Source of the DNA: Telluria mixta
Lineage (GTDB): Bacteria > Pseudomonadota > Gammaproteobacteria > Burkholderiales > Burkholderiaceae_D
Assembly (NCBI RefSeq): GCF_029223865.1
Contig: NZ_CP119520.1
Span: forward strand, 6,448,001 to 6,512,000
Reading direction: 5' to 3'
Length of the DNA: 64,000 nt
In this document: positions 22,155 to 31,365 of the stretch, piece by piece
Layout: every line of letters begins with the position of its first letter
Numbering within the stretch: position 1 is the first letter of the stretch
Notes under the pieces: generated by a model
What the model saw: only the letters and a program-made list of their open reading frames with translations
What the model was told of the DNA's origin: nothing
The model's database searches: none
Translations under genes and position numbers: made by a program

Positions 22155-23825
22155 TTATTTGCGCTCTGCCGCGCTCTGATCGCGTGCCGCGCGGAATTCC
22201 GAGTCCTTGGACCAGTTCGGCCATGCCGCCGAATCTGCCAGGTCGCGGCCCACCGAGTACAGCACGCCGAGGTCGCGCGCCATGCCCGTGAACGGCCACG
22301 CTGCGCTCCACTCGTCGGCCGGCTGGTGGTACGCGACGGACACGTATTTCTCCTCGGCCGCCTTGCCCGCGGCGACGCCGCCCTGCTCCCAGTCCTCGCC
22401 CGAACCGAACGAGATCGCCGGGACGCCGTGCTTGGCAAACGGGAAGTGGTCGGAGCGGAAGAAGTGACCCGCTTCCGGTTTCGGATCGGCCGAGTAGCGG
22501 ATGCCGCTCGCCTTGGCCTTCGCAACCAGCTGGTCGAGCAGGTCGAGCCTGGCGCTGCCGGAGATCGTGAAGTCGCGCGACGGGCCATACGGGCTCAGCG
22601 CGTCCATATTGATCACGCCGGCCGTCTTGCCCAGCGGGTAGACCGGATTGTTCGCATAGTATTCCGAACCCAGCAGGCCCTTCTCTTCCGCCGTCACGGC
22701 CAGGAAGACGACGCTGCGTTTCGGCGCCGGCGCCTTGGCGTAGGCGCGGCCCAGTTCCAGCAGCGCGGCGATGCCGGTGGCGTTGTCGACGGCGCCGTTG
22801 TAGATCTTGTCGCCCTTCGCGTCCGGCAGGCCGACGCCCAGGTGGTCCCAGTGGCCGCTGTAGATCACGACCTGGTCCGGATGCTCGCTGCCCGGACGCA
22901 CGGCCAGCACGTTCTTCGACGTGATGACCTTGGCGTCGACGGCGTAGTGGGCGGACATCGTCACGCCCTTCAGCTCGACCGGCTTGAAGGTGCGGGCCTG
23001 CGCCTGCTTTTTCAGCTTGTCGAAGTCCAGGCCGGCGCGCTTGAACAGGTCGGCGGCGACGTCGCGCTGGATCCACGCTTCCACCGGCGCGTGCGCTTCC
23101 AGCGGGTTCTTGCGCACGATGTCGTACTGGACGTTCGTGTTCGAATTCTTCACCGTGGCCCAGCCGTACGACGCCGGCGCGGTCTCGTGCACGATCAGCG
23201 TGCCCAGCGCGCCGCGGCGTGCCAGTTCCTCGAATTTATAGGTCCAGCGGCCGTAATACGTCATGGCCTTGCCGCCGAAGTCGCCCTTGCCCGTCTCGAA
23301 GTCCGGGTCGTTGATCAGCACGACGGCCAGCTTGCCCTTCAGGTCCTGGCCCTTGAAGTCGTCCCACTTGCGTTCCGGGGCCGTCACGCCATAGCCGACG
23401 AAGACGAGCGGCGCATTCTTGAACTCGACGCTCTTCGCGCCCGTCATCGCGGCGCGCATGGCGACTTCGTTACCCTGCGTAAAGGCCTTCGTCGTGCCGC
23501 CGGCCGTCACGGACACGTCGACCGGGCCGCTGATCTCGAAGCGGCCCAGCGGGACGTCCTGCGTCCAGCCGCGCTTGCCGTCGACGAGGTCGCCGCCCGG
23601 CTGCAGGCCGGCCTGCTTGAACTGTTCGATGATGTAGTTGACGGTCTTCGTCTCGCCGGCCGTGTTCGGGCCGCGGCCTTCGAACTCGTCCGACGACAGG
23701 ACTTTCACGTCCTGCGACAGGTTTTTTGGATCGATGTGGACAGCGTCTGCGGCCTGGGCGGCCAGCGCCGCGGTGGCGAGCGCGATGGCGGTCAGGGTGG
23801 TACGGAGGGAAGTTTGTAGTCTCAC
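22155..23825 (-). CDS. Secreted M28-family zinc metallopeptidase
   Basis: A 556-residue exported aminopeptidase-type enzyme. A signal peptide (TTLTAIALATAALAAQAADA) is followed by a PA-like insert and the M28 catalytic domain. The zinc ligands are visible: His and Asp in SGHWDHLG and GAVDNATG, Glu-Glu in TAEEKGLLGS, Asp in INMDAL and His in AYHQPADEW. The GTG at 23825 is taken as start because it immediately precedes the signal peptide; an upstream TTG at 23876 is possible. It probably degrades peptides in the periplasm or outside the cell. Confidence 0.92.
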   Translation of the reverse strand: MRLQTSLRTTLTAIALATAALAAQAADAVHIDPKNLSQDVKVLSSDEFEGRGPNTAGETKTVNYIIEQFKQAGLQPGGDLVDGKRGWTQDVPLGRFEISGPVDVSVTAGGTTKAFTQGNEVAMRAAMTGAKSVEFKNAPLVFVGYGVTAPERKWDDFKGQDLKGKLAVVLINDPDFETGKGDFGGKAMTYYGRWTYKFEELARRGALGTLIVHETAPASYGWATVKNSNTNVQYDIVRKNPLEAHAPVEAWIQRDVAADLFKRAGLDFDKLKKQAQARTFKPVELKGVTMSAHYAVDAKVITSKNVLAVRPGSEHPDQVVIYSGHWDHLGVGLPDAKGDKIYNGAVDNATGIAALLELGRAYAKAPAPKRSVVFLAVTAEEKGLLGSEYYANNPVYPLGKTAGVINMDALSPYGPSRDFTISGSARLDLLDQLVAKAKASGIRYSADPKPEAGHFFRSDHFPFAKHGVPAISFGSGEDWEQGGVAAGKAAEEKYVSVAYHQPADEWSAAWPFTGMARDLGVLYSVGRDLADSAAWPNWSKDSEFRAARDQSAAERK

Positions 23826-24035
23826 GAGCGGTCTCTTGGGCGTCGAGTTATTGGGGGGCACGGATAGTGCCGCCAAAGTATCGTTGGAATAATTTCCAGT
23901 GTCAAACGTCGAAGGGGCAAAGGAATTTCCGTACGTACACTTGTAACGGGATGTAAAGCATCGTCAACCACGCGTCGCATGGCCGCGTTTCTGGCCCAGT
24001 AGCACCCCTTAACGACACCTGAAGGAAACACCGCC

Positions 24036-24383
24036 ATGAACAAAATCGTCGCTACCCTGATCGCAGGCCTGTTCGCCACCTCGGTGTACGCCCAGACGAC
24101 CGCCACCCCGGCCACGACGACGACGCCGGCCGCCACGAAAGCCGAGGTCAAGGCCGACAAGAAAGCCGCCAAGGCCGAAGCCAAGGAAGAAAAGGCCAAC
24201 GTGAAAGCCGACGCGAAGCTTGAGAAGAAAGCCGCCGAAGCGAATGCGGACGTTGCCGTCGCCAAGGCCGACGCCGCCAAGACCAAAGCCAAAGCACACA
24301 AGAAAGCCGCCAAAGCCAAGGCGGAAGCCGCAGCCGACAAGGCCGAGGCACACGCAGACCAGAAAGCCGACGCCGCCAAGTAA
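24036..24383 (+). CDS. Secreted Ala/Lys-rich coiled-coil protein
   Basis: A 115-residue protein with a signal peptide (MNKIVATLIAGLFATSVYAQ), a short Thr/Pro-rich spacer and then about 80 residues of almost only Ala, Lys, Glu and Asp. The pattern predicts a single long alpha-helix or coiled coil and resembles histone H1-like tails, but the signal peptide places it in the periplasm. No enzymatic domain exists. The low-complexity composition prevents family assignment. A strong terminator follows, so it is probably monocistronic. Confidence 0.85.
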   Translation: MNKIVATLIAGLFATSVYAQTTATPATTTTPAATKAEVKADKKAAKAEAKEEKANVKADAKLEKKAAEANADVAVAKADAAKTKAKAHKKAAKAKAEAAADKAEAHADQKADAAK

Positions 24384-24422
24384 TACCGGCTGCGCGCACC
24401 GGCTCAAGCCCCTCCATCCTCG

Positions 24423-24452
24423 AAAGACAGGGCCAGTCCCTGTCTTTTTTTT
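24423..24452 (+). terminator. Rho-independent terminator after the Ala/Lys-rich gene
   Basis: Arms AAAGACAGGG and CCCTGTCTTT flank a five-base loop and run into eight T residues. Confidence 0.92.
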
Positions 24453-24495
24453 ATTCGCGTTCTACAATGGTCGTCCTTCTTTGCCCGGGACTACC

Positions 24496-25440
24496 ATGCA
24501 CGACATCGTCTTCCTCGATCGCGACAGCCTGATCGCCAACATCCGCAAGCCATCCTTCGAGCACCGCTGGCGCGACTACCCCGCCACGAACGCGGACGAA
24601 GTCGTCGAACGCCTGCGCGGCGCCACGATCGCCATCACGAACAAGGTGCCGCTGCGCGCGGACGCGATCGCGCAACTGCCGGACTTGAGGATGATCGCCG
24701 TGGCCGCCACGGGCACGGACAATGTGGACCTCGCCGCCTGCCGCGAACGGGGCATCGTCGTCGCGAACATCCGCAATTACTCGCTCGTCTCGGTGCCGGA
24801 ACACTGCTTTGCGCTGCTGCTCGCCGTGCGCCGCAACCTGCGCGCGTACGTCGCCGACGTCGAGGACGGGCGCTGGGAACGGTCGACGCGTTTCTGCCTG
24901 CTCGACCACCCGATCGGCGACCTCGCCGGCAGCCGCCTCGGCATCGTGGGCTATGGCGCGCTGGGGCGCCGCGTCGCCCAGATCGCGCGTGCGTTCGGCA
25001 TGGAAGTCGCCATCACGTCGCGCTCGCCCGTGGCGGACACGGACGTGGTGCAGCTGCCGCTGGACGAGTTGCTGGCCACATCCGACGTCGTGAGCCTGCA
25101 CCTGCCGCTGACGGACCAGACCCGCCACATGATCGGGGCGCGCGAACTGGCATCGATGAAGAAGAGCGCCATCCTGATCAACACGGCGCGCGGCGGCCTC
25201 GTCGACGAGGCGGCGCTGGCGCAGGCGCTCACCGACGGGACGATCGCCGGCGCCGGGTTCGATGTGCTGAGCAAGGAACCGCCCGTGCCCGACAATCCGC
25301 TGCTGCAGCTACGCCTGCCGAACTTCGTGCTGACCCCGCACGTGGCGTGGGCCAGCGGCGGGGCGATGCAGACGCTGGCCGACATGCTGGTCGATAATCT
25401 CGAAGCGTGGGTGGCCGGGAAGCCCGCCAATGTAGTTTAA
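24496..25440 (+). CDS. D-2-hydroxyacid dehydrogenase
   Basis: A 314-residue NAD(P)-dependent dehydrogenase of the D-isomer 2-hydroxyacid family (glycerate/hydroxypyruvate or phosphoglycerate type). The nucleotide-binding motif GIVGYGALGRRVA and the catalytic trio are present: Arg in NTARGG, Glu in SKEPP and His in TPHVAW. It interconverts a 2-keto acid and a D-2-hydroxy acid. The start at 24496 gives MHDIVFLDRDSL, a normal N-terminus. It converges with the propeller kinase gene and overlaps its stop by four bases. Confidence 0.93.
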   Translation: MHDIVFLDRDSLIANIRKPSFEHRWRDYPATNADEVVERLRGATIAITNKVPLRADAIAQLPDLRMIAVAATGTDNVDLAACRERGIVVANIRNYSLVSVPEHCFALLLAVRRNLRAYVADVEDGRWERSTRFCLLDHPIGDLAGSRLGIVGYGALGRRVAQIARAFGMEVAITSRSPVADTDVVQLPLDELLATSDVVSLHLPLTDQTRHMIGARELASMKKSAILINTARGGLVDEAALAQALTDGTIAGAGFDVLSKEPPVPDNPLLQLRLPNFVLTPHVAWASGGAMQTLADMLVDNLEAWVAGKPANVV

Positions 25441-28400
25441 CTCTCCGCCTTGAGCGGCAACTCGATGATGAACGCGGTGCCGTGTCCAGGCCGGCTCTCG
25501 ACCCGGATCGTCCCCTGCAGCAGCGTGGTCACGAGGTTCCAGGCGATGTTGAGGCCGAGGCCCGTGCCGCCCTGCCCCATCCGCGTCGTGAAGAACGGAT
25601 CGAAGATGCGCGACACGTTCTCCGGCGCGATGCCGACGCCATCGTCGGAAAATTCGATGCGCACGCGGTCGCCGTCCAGCGGCCGGGCATGGATGCGCAT
25701 GTGGCCGCCCGGCGCGTCGAACGCGTGCAGCAGCGCGTTGTTGATGAAGTTGATGACGACCTGGCCGAATGGGCCGGGATAACTGTCCATCGCGATCCCC
25801 GCCGGCACCTCCAGGTCGAGCGTGTGGCCCGCACGGCGCACCTGGTTCATCATCGTGGCCGCGATCTCGTGGCAGGCCTGGCCCAGGTCGAAGCGGCGGC
25901 GCTGCGTGCTGGCCTGGTCCACCGACACCTGTTTGAAGCTGTTCACGAGGTCCGCCGCGCCGTTCAGGCTGCGCACGATAAGGCTCGCCGCCTCGCGCGC
26001 CGCCGCGATCCACGTCTCCAGGTCCGATTTCTTCAGCGCGTTGTGCGTGAAGCGGTCGGCCAGCGCATTCGTCTTTTCTTCCAGCGTGCTGGCCATCAGG
26101 AGGCTGTTGCCGATCGGGGTGTTCAGTTCGTGCGCGACGCCCGCGACGAGGGAGCCGAGCGACGCGAGCTTTTCGCGCGACGCCAGTTGCGCCTGGGTTT
26201 CCTTCAACTGGCGGTAGGCGTCCGCATTGTCGAGCGCGACGCCCACGTAGGATGCGAGGGTGCTCAGCATGTCGAGCTGCACGTTCTGGTACGCGCCCGG
26301 CCGGCCGCTCTGCACCGTGATCACGCCCAGCACACGGCTGCCCACGAGGATCGGCACGAACATCAGGGAGCGCGGCGACAGGGGCGTGTCGGGATCGCCG
26401 CCCGCAGGGTCGCCGCCGGCCGGGTCGGTGCCAAGCACGTCGCGCACGAGGCCCGAGAACCGGACGTAATCGCGCGCCAGGTCGCCGATGAGAATCTCCT
26501 CGCCCGTCACCAGGCAGTATTCGCCGAGACCGCGCACGCGCGCGGGGAAGCGCCCCGCCTCGGGTACCCGGCGGCCGTCCGCGACGACGTACGGGTAGTC
26601 GATCGGCCCGCCCGCGCGCGCCGTGCCGATCGCGAACAGCGGCGCATCCATCAGCTGGCGCACCTGGCCGAACACATTGGCCATGATCGCCTCGCCGTCC
26701 AGGTTCGCGGTCAGCTCGCGTCCGATGTCGGACAGGAGCGCGATGTTGCGGCGCGCCTGCTCCACCGCTTCCTTCTGCGCCTCGGCCTCCTGCTTGCGCT
26801 TTTCCGCCTGCTCCTTCTGCAGCACCAGTTCCGCGGTGCGCGCGCCGACCTGGCGTTCCAGGCGCGCCTTCTGCTGCACGAGCACGCGTACGCGCAGCCG
26901 GTACAACGCGATGGCGGCAGCAAGCAGCACGCTCGCCGCGGCAAGGCGGAACCACCACGTCATCCAGAACGGCGGCGGGATCGAGATCGTCAACGTCGCC
27001 GGGTGCTCGCTCCACACGCCGTCCTTGTTGGCGGCCTTCACCTCGAACACGTACTCGCCCGGATCGAGATTCGTATAGGTGGCGAAGCGCTTGCGGGCAT
27101 CCGTCTCGGTCCAGTCGCGGTCGAAGCCGAGCAGCCGGTAGGCGTAGCGGTTCGCCTGCGGATCGGCGTAGTGCAGCGCCGCGAATTCCAGCGTGAACAC
27201 CGAATCGCGGTGGCTCAGGCGGATGTCGCGCAGGCGGTCGACGGCGACGGGCAGCGCGCGCGGCCGGTTGAACACGAGGAAGTCGGTGATCACGACGGTG
27301 GGCGGGAACGGGTTGTCGTGGATGTCTTCCGGGTGGAACGACGTCATGCCGTTGATGCCGCCGAAATGCAGCTCGCCGTCCGCGCCGCGCGCCGCCGAGC
27401 CGACGAAGAACGAGCCGTCCGTCAGGCCATCCTTGGCGGTGTAGTTCTTGTAGCGCCCCGTCTCCGGATCGACGCGGGTCAGGCCGACCGTCGTGCTGAC
27501 CCAGATCTGGCCGTTGCCGTCTTCGAGGATGCCGCCGATCGGTACCTGCTCGCGCGTGGGCGCGACGGCGAACCTGCGGAACACCGTCTTGCCGCCGGCG
27601 TCCCGCTCCATGCGGTACAGGCCGCCCGCCGTGCCCACCCACAGGTCGCCGCGCGCGGACTCGTACAGGTAATAGACGCGATTGTGGCCCAGGCTCGTGG
27701 GGTCGCGCGCATCGTGGCGGAAGTGCGTGAACGTGTTCGTCGCGCGGTCGTAGCGGTCGAGGCCATTCTCGGTGCCGATCCAGATCGCGCCCGCCCGGTC
27801 CTCGAACACGGCGAAGCCGTAGTTCTCACCCAGGCTGGCGGGGTTGGCCGGATCGTGGCGCCAGCCGCGCAGCGTGCCGTCCGGCGCCAGCATGAACAGC
27901 CCGCCGCGCGTGACGATCCACAGCGCTCCGGTGCGGTCGAGCGTCAGCGCCTGGACCCAGCTGGCCCCCGCCTCGCCGCCCAGCGCGACGGGCGTAAAAC
28001 GGCCCGTCGCCGGATCGCGCCACGACAGGCCGCTGGGCGAGCCCACCCACAATCGCCCGCGTCCAGGCAGCACGCTGCTGATCGTGTCGTCCGGCAGGCC
28101 GGCAGGGTCGCGCGGATCGTGGCGCAGCATGTCCACGCGGCCGCTGTCCGGATCGACATGCAGGATGCCGCCGCCGCTGGTGCCCAGCCACAGGCGGCCG
28201 TCGGCGCCGACGGCGATGCTGCGGATCTTGCGCGTACTGCGCGGGTCGGCCGCCTGGCCCGGCAATAGCGCGAAGCGGGAAAAACCGCCGCTGGCGAGGT
28301 CCGCCCGGCTGACGCCACCGTACATCGTGCCCGCCCACAGCGTGCCCGTGCGGTCGACCCAGATCGAGATGACGCGGTTGTCGGACAGCGTGTGGCGGTC

Positions 28401-29366
28401 CAGCGGCTGGTTGGTGTAGCCGACGAAGCGCCCGGTCGTCGGGTCGCGCCATTTGAGGCCGTCGAGTTCCGTGCCCACCCACAGGTTGTTCCCCTGGTCG
28501 TGGTACAGCGACTGCACGCGGCCGTCGTTCATGCCCTCGTCGGCGCCGAGATGGTGGCGCTGCGGCGTGCCCTGGCCGATGCGCCATGCTTCCAGGGCGG
28601 CGTCGGTGCCGATCCACAGCGTGTCGCGCGGCCCCATCGACAACGCGGTGACGGCGATGCGTTTGCCGGTGCCGGCGGCGTCGATGTCGTAATGGTCGAA
28701 CCGGGCGGTGCCCGCCGGCAGGTGGTCGAGACCGACGCCGGTGCCGATCCACAGGCCGCCGCGCGGATCGAGGGCGAGCGCCGTGACGCGATCGTCGCGC
28801 AGGCTGGCGGGTTCCTGGCTGTCGTGGCGCAGCGTGCGCAGCGCGCCCGTCGCCGGATCGACGTGCACGATGCCGTCGCTGGTGCCGACCCACAGGCCGC
28901 CGGCGCCATCGCCGACGATCGCGGTGACGGCGCTGTTGCGCGCATTGCGGTCGGTGCCGGCCAGCAGCGGCAGGCGGATGAATTTCCGGGTCGCGGGATC
29001 GAACCGTACGAGCCCGCCGCGCGTGCCGAACCACAGCCGGTTCTGGCCATCCTCGTACGCGGCCTGGACATAATTGTCGGCCAGGCTGTCGGGGTCGTTG
29101 GGATCGTTGCGGAAGACCTGGTTGCGGTAGCCGTCGAAACGGTTGAGGCCCGCCTGCGTGCCGAACCACATGAAGCCATCGTGGTCCTGCAGGATCGCGA
29201 GGACGGATTCCTGCGACAGCCCTTCTTCCAGGCCGATGCGCTCGAAACGGAGGCTGCGCGGTCCGGCGGCCAGCACCAGCGAACACATGCAGGCCAGCAG
29301 CAGGCCGCACAACATGCGCAGCAGCGTGGGTTTCACGGACGGGAGAGGTTCGGGTTTCCAGGACAC
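25437..29366 (-). CDS. Giant propeller-type sensor histidine kinase (Reg_prop, Y_Y_Y, GAF, HisKA, HATPase)
   Basis: A 1309-residue membrane sensor. A signal peptide or first helix is followed by about a dozen periplasmic two-component-regulator propeller repeats (recurring WFGT, LWVGT and LWIGT blades, residues 40-700). A Y_Y_Y domain with YRLLGFDRDW follows, then a membrane helix near 812 and a coiled coil. A cytoplasmic GAF domain (about 880-1040), HisKA with GVAHELNTPIGN (about 1072) and a HATPase domain ending the protein complete it. There is no receiver or DNA-binding output, so a separate regulator is needed. The best start is a GTG at 29366 with a weak ribosome site. In Bacteroidetes such sensors usually detect polysaccharide fragments; the ligand here is unknown. 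Confidence 0.9.
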   Translation of the reverse strand: MSWKPEPLPSVKPTLLRMLCGLLLACMCSLVLAAGPRSLRFERIGLEEGLSQESVLAILQDHDGFMWFGTQAGLNRFDGYRNQVFRNDPNDPDSLADNYVQAAYEDGQNRLWFGTRGGLVRFDPATRKFIRLPLLAGTDRNARNSAVTAIVGDGAGGLWVGTSDGIVHVDPATGALRTLRHDSQEPASLRDDRVTALALDPRGGLWIGTGVGLDHLPAGTARFDHYDIDAAGTGKRIAVTALSMGPRDTLWIGTDAALEAWRIGQGTPQRHHLGADEGMNDGRVQSLYHDQGNNLWVGTELDGLKWRDPTTGRFVGYTNQPLDRHTLSDNRVISIWVDRTGTLWAGTMYGGVSRADLASGGFSRFALLPGQAADPRSTRKIRSIAVGADGRLWLGTSGGGILHVDPDSGRVDMLRHDPRDPAGLPDDTISSVLPGRGRLWVGSPSGLSWRDPATGRFTPVALGGEAGASWVQALTLDRTGALWIVTRGGLFMLAPDGTLRGWRHDPANPASLGENYGFAVFEDRAGAIWIGTENGLDRYDRATNTFTHFRHDARDPTSLGHNRVYYLYESARGDLWVGTAGGLYRMERDAGGKTVFRRFAVAPTREQVPIGGILEDGNGQIWVSTTVGLTRVDPETGRYKNYTAKDGLTDGSFFVGSAARGADGELHFGGINGMTSFHPEDIHDNPFPPTVVITDFLVFNRPRALPVAVDRLRDIRLSHRDSVFTLEFAALHYADPQANRYAYRLLGFDRDWTETDARKRFATYTNLDPGEYVFEVKAANKDGVWSEHPATLTISIPPPFWMTWWFRLAAASVLLAAAIALYRLRVRVLVQQKARLERQVGARTAELVLQKEQAEKRKQEAEAQKEAVEQARRNIALLSDIGRELTANLDGEAIMANVFGQVRQLMDAPLFAIGTARAGGPIDYPYVVADGRRVPEAGRFPARVRGLGEYCLVTGEEILIGDLARDYVRFSGLVRDVLGTDPAGGDPAGGDPDTPLSPRSLMFVPILVGSRVLGVITVQSGRPGAYQNVQLDMLSTLASYVGVALDNADAYRQLKETQAQLASREKLASLGSLVAGVAHELNTPIGNSLLMASTLEEKTNALADRFTHNALKKSDLETWIAAAREAASLIVRSLNGAADLVNSFKQVSVDQASTQRRRFDLGQACHEIAATMMNQVRRAGHTLDLEVPAGIAMDSYPGPFGQVVINFINNALLHAFDAPGGHMRIHARPLDGDRVRIEFSDDGVGIAPENVSRIFDPFFTTRMGQGGTGLGLNIAWNLVTTLLQGTIRVESRPGHGTAFIIELPLKAES

Positions 29367-29436
29367 GGGCCTAATCTACCAGAACGCCCGAAAATGTTGA
29401 AAGAAATTAAGACTTCCTCATTCGTCATGCCACTGC

Positions 29437-29442
29437 TATAAT
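29437..29442 (+). promoter_or_regulatory. -10 box of tRNA-Arg copy 1
   Basis: A consensus TATAAT lies 11 bases before the tRNA. The -35 region (TCCTCA at 29415) is weak, unlike the other four copies. Confidence 0.6.
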
Positions 29443-29453
29443 GCGTGCATCGG

Positions 29454-29530
29454 GCGGCTGTAGCTCAGCTGGATAGAGTACTTGGCTACGAACCAAGGGG
29501 TCGTGGGTTCGATTCCTGCCAGCCGCACCA
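29454..29530 (+). tRNA. tRNA-Arg (ACG), copy 1 of 5
   Basis: The 77-base cloverleaf has acceptor arms GCGGCTG and CAGCCGC, loop CTACGAA with anticodon ACG, T-loop GTTCGATTC and an encoded CCA. It reads CGN arginine codons once A34 is deaminated to inosine. It is the first of five identical genes and forms a complete unit with a -10 box and a terminator. Confidence 0.97.
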
Positions 29531-29540
29531 AGATATATGG

Positions 29541-29569
29541 AAGGCCAGATCGCGAGATCTGGCCTTTTT
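29541..29569 (+). terminator. Terminator of tRNA-Arg copy 1
   Basis: Arms AAGGCCAGATC and GATCTGGCCTT enclose a GCGA tetraloop and end in a T-run. The GNRA loop differs by one base from the GCAA loop of the other four copies. Confidence 0.92.
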
Positions 29570-29601
29570 CCATTGCTCGCTTCCATTTTCTGTTCAACAT
29601 C

Positions 29602-30063
29602 ATGTCCGGCCAGCTCATCATCCGCTCCCTCGATCCCCAGGACCTCGCCGGCTGGCGCCCGCTGTGGGACGGCTATAACGCGTTCTACGGACGCAGCGGC
29701 CCCACCGCCCTGCCCGAATCCATTACGCAAGTCACGTGGCACCGGTTCTTCGATCCGGCCGAGCCCGTCCACGCGCTGGTCGCCGAGGCATCCGGCCGCA
29801 TCGCCGGACTCGCCCACTACATCTTTCACCGCAGCACGACGCGGCTGCACGACGTCTGTTATCTGCAAGACCTGTTCACCGCCCCCGACATGCGTGGACT
29901 CGGCGTCGGCAGGCAATTGATCGAAGGCGTATACGACAAGGCGCGCGCGGCCGGCAGTTCGCGCGTGTACTGGCAGACGCAAACGGACAATGCGGCCGGG
30001 CGCGCGCTGTACGACAAGGTCGCCCGGCACCTGGGCTTCATCGTCTATGCGCACGAGCTGTGA
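29602..30063 (+). CDS. GNAT acetyltransferase lying between tRNA-Arg copies 1 and 2
   Basis: A 153-residue GNAT-fold protein with the acetyl-CoA motif DMRGLGVGRQLIEGVYDKA and the C-terminal YWQTQTDNAAGRALYDKVA segment typical of the family. The ATG at 29602 starts the conserved domain; the frame is open upstream through the tRNA, which is not coding. The gene starts only 33 bases after the tRNA terminator, and no clear ribosome site precedes it. The substrate is unknown. Confidence 0.85.
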   Translation: MSGQLIIRSLDPQDLAGWRPLWDGYNAFYGRSGPTALPESITQVTWHRFFDPAEPVHALVAEASGRIAGLAHYIFHRSTTRLHDVCYLQDLFTAPDMRGLGVGRQLIEGVYDKARAAGSSRVYWQTQTDNAAGRALYDKVARHLGFIVYAHEL

Positions 30064-30081
30064 CGCTTTGCCAAACACGCT

Positions 30082-30109
30082 TTGCCAAACAATAAACCGC
30101 TGCTATAAT
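30082..30109 (+). promoter_or_regulatory. Sigma-70 promoter of tRNA-Arg copy 2
   Basis: TTGCCA and TATAAT are 16 bases apart, followed by a GC-rich discriminator (GCGTGCCTCGG) typical of stringently controlled tRNA genes. Confidence 0.85.
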
Positions 30110-30120
30110 GCGTGCCTCGG

Positions 30121-30197
30121 GCGGCTGTAGCTCAGCTGGATAGAGTACTTGGCTACGAACCAAGGGGTCGTGGGTTCGATTCCTGCCAGCCGCACCA
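30121..30197 (+). tRNA. tRNA-Arg (ACG), copy 2 of 5
   Basis: Identical in all 77 bases to copy 1, including the encoded CCA, with anticodon ACG. It has its own promoter and terminator. Confidence 0.97.
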
Positions 30198-30206
30198 GCT
30201 TATACG

Positions 30207-30236
30207 AAAGGCCAGATCGCAAGATCTGGCCTTTTT
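30207..30236 (+). terminator. Terminator of tRNA-Arg copy 2
   Basis: Twelve-base arms (AAAGGCCAGATC and its complement) enclose a GCAA tetraloop. The T-run touches the stop codon of the ribbon-helix-helix gene on the other strand, so the hairpin may serve both directions. Confidence 0.92.
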
Positions 30237-30436
30237 CATTTCCCGCTTCCCTCGTCCTCGCGCTCGTCCGGCTGCACGGCCCCGACCCGGATGCCCCGCC
30301 GCGCGAGCGCTTCGCGCAGCAGGAATTCGATCTCCGCGTTCACGCTGCGCAGATCGTTGGCGGCCAACCGCTGCAGCTGTTCCCATAACGCGGGGTCGAT
30401 CCGCAGCGGATAGGACTTCTTTCCGGGACTTGCCAT
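30236..30436 (-). CDS. Ribbon-helix-helix (Arc-like) DNA-binding protein
   Basis: A 66-residue protein with the short N-terminal strand YPLRID and two helices ([17 protein letters not shown] and [15 protein letters not shown]), the Arc/MetJ pattern. The sequence resembles small RHH proteins encoded next to SPFH/prohibitin-like membrane genes. It is the second gene of a pair, 12 bp behind the SPFH gene, and the only DNA-binding product there. It is the natural candidate to act on the palindrome upstream of that gene. No toxin gene is adjacent, so an antitoxin role is not supported. Confidence 0.85.
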   Translation of the reverse strand: MASPGKKSYPLRIDPALWEQLQRLAANDLRSVNAEIEFLLREALARRGIRVGAVQPDEREDEGSGK

Positions 30437-30448
30437 CGACGCGCCGCC

Positions 30449-31342
30449 TCAGTTGTACAGGGTGCCGGCGTTGATGATGGGCTGCGCGTCGCGGTCGGAG
30501 CACAGCACGACCAGCAGATTGCTGACCATCGACGCCTTGCGTTCCGCGTCCAGCTCGACGATCTCGCGCTCGGCCAGGCCCTTCAAAGCGTCTTCCACCA
30601 TCGTGACCGCGCCATGGACGATGCGGGCACGGGCACTGATGATCGCCTGCGCCTGCTGGCGGCGCAGCATCACCTGGGCGATCTCGGGAGCGTAGGCCAA
30701 GTGGGTCAGCTTCGCGTCCAGCGTTTCCACGCCTGCCGCCTCGAAGCGCGCCGTCAGTTCCGCGCTGAGCGCATGCGCCACTTCCGCCGCGCCGCCGCGC
30801 AGGGTCGTTTCGCCCGGCGCGAGGTCCTCACCCTCGTCGTAGGCATATTGCGCGGCCAGGTGGCGCAGCGCTGCCTCGGCCTGCACGCTTACGTAGCGCT
30901 CGAAATCGTCGACCTCGAACAGCGCCTGCGCCGTATCGCGCACGCGCCACACGACGGCGGCCGCCAGCTCCACCGGATTGCCCCGCTTGTCGTTGACCTT
31001 CAACGTGGACATGTTGAGGTTGCGCGCCCGCACCGTCAGCTTGCGCTTGCGGTACAGCGGGAACGCCCAGCGCAGGCCCTCGCCGCGGTCCGTGCCCACG
31101 TAGCGGCCGAACAAGGTCAGCACCGCCGTTTCGTTGGGCTGCAGCATATACAGCCCCGCGCCCATGAACACGCCGGCAATGACGAGCGCGATGCCGGCCA
31201 GCGCCGCCCCGCCCGCCATGCTGCCCACGATGGACAGGTGGACCAGCCAGGCGCCGGCCAGGACGGCGAGGAGGCCGCCGGCCACGGCCAAGTAGCCATT
31301 CATCGAAGAGAGCGGTATTTCCTGACGAGTGTGTGCAGACAT
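30449..31342 (-). CDS. SPFH/Band 7-domain membrane protein
   Basis: A protein of about 297 residues with two or three N-terminal membrane segments ([19 protein letters not shown] and the [19 protein letters not shown] region) followed by an SPFH domain. The SPFH region carries [35 protein letters not shown] and an Ala/Glu-rich helix. Such proteins oligomerise on the inner membrane and organise lipid domains or protease access. The ATG at 31342 is chosen because GGAA precedes it; 31354 is possible. It is followed by the RHH gene, and a perfect palindrome lies 24 bp upstream. Confidence 0.87.
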   Translation of the reverse strand: MSAHTRQEIPLSSMNGYLAVAGGLLAVLAGAWLVHLSIVGSMAGGAALAGIALVIAGVFMGAGLYMLQPNETAVLTLFGRYVGTDRGEGLRWAFPLYRKRKLTVRARNLNMSTLKVNDKRGNPVELAAAVVWRVRDTAQALFEVDDFERYVSVQAEAALRHLAAQYAYDEGEDLAPGETTLRGGAAEVAHALSAELTARFEAAGVETLDAKLTHLAYAPEIAQVMLRRQQAQAIISARARIVHGAVTMVEDALKGLAEREIVELDAERKASMVSNLLVVLCSDRDAQPIINAGTLYN

Positions 31343-31365
31343 GCCGGGTTCCATGAGGTTATATG

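Noticed and set aside
24036..24383. Histone-like DNA-binding protein
   Set aside because: The composition resembles histone H1 tails, but the clear signal peptide sends it out of the cytoplasm, so a chromosomal role is unlikely.
29482..29601. Open frames starting MATNQGVVGSIPASRT at each of the five tRNA copies
   Set aside because: They are translations of the tRNA-Arg sequence itself, repeated because the tRNA is repeated. They are not proteins and not a repeat family of peptides.
30236..30436. Antitoxin of a toxin-antitoxin pair
   Set aside because: The RHH fold fits antitoxins, but the partner gene is a 297-residue SPFH membrane protein and no toxin-sized gene is adjacent.
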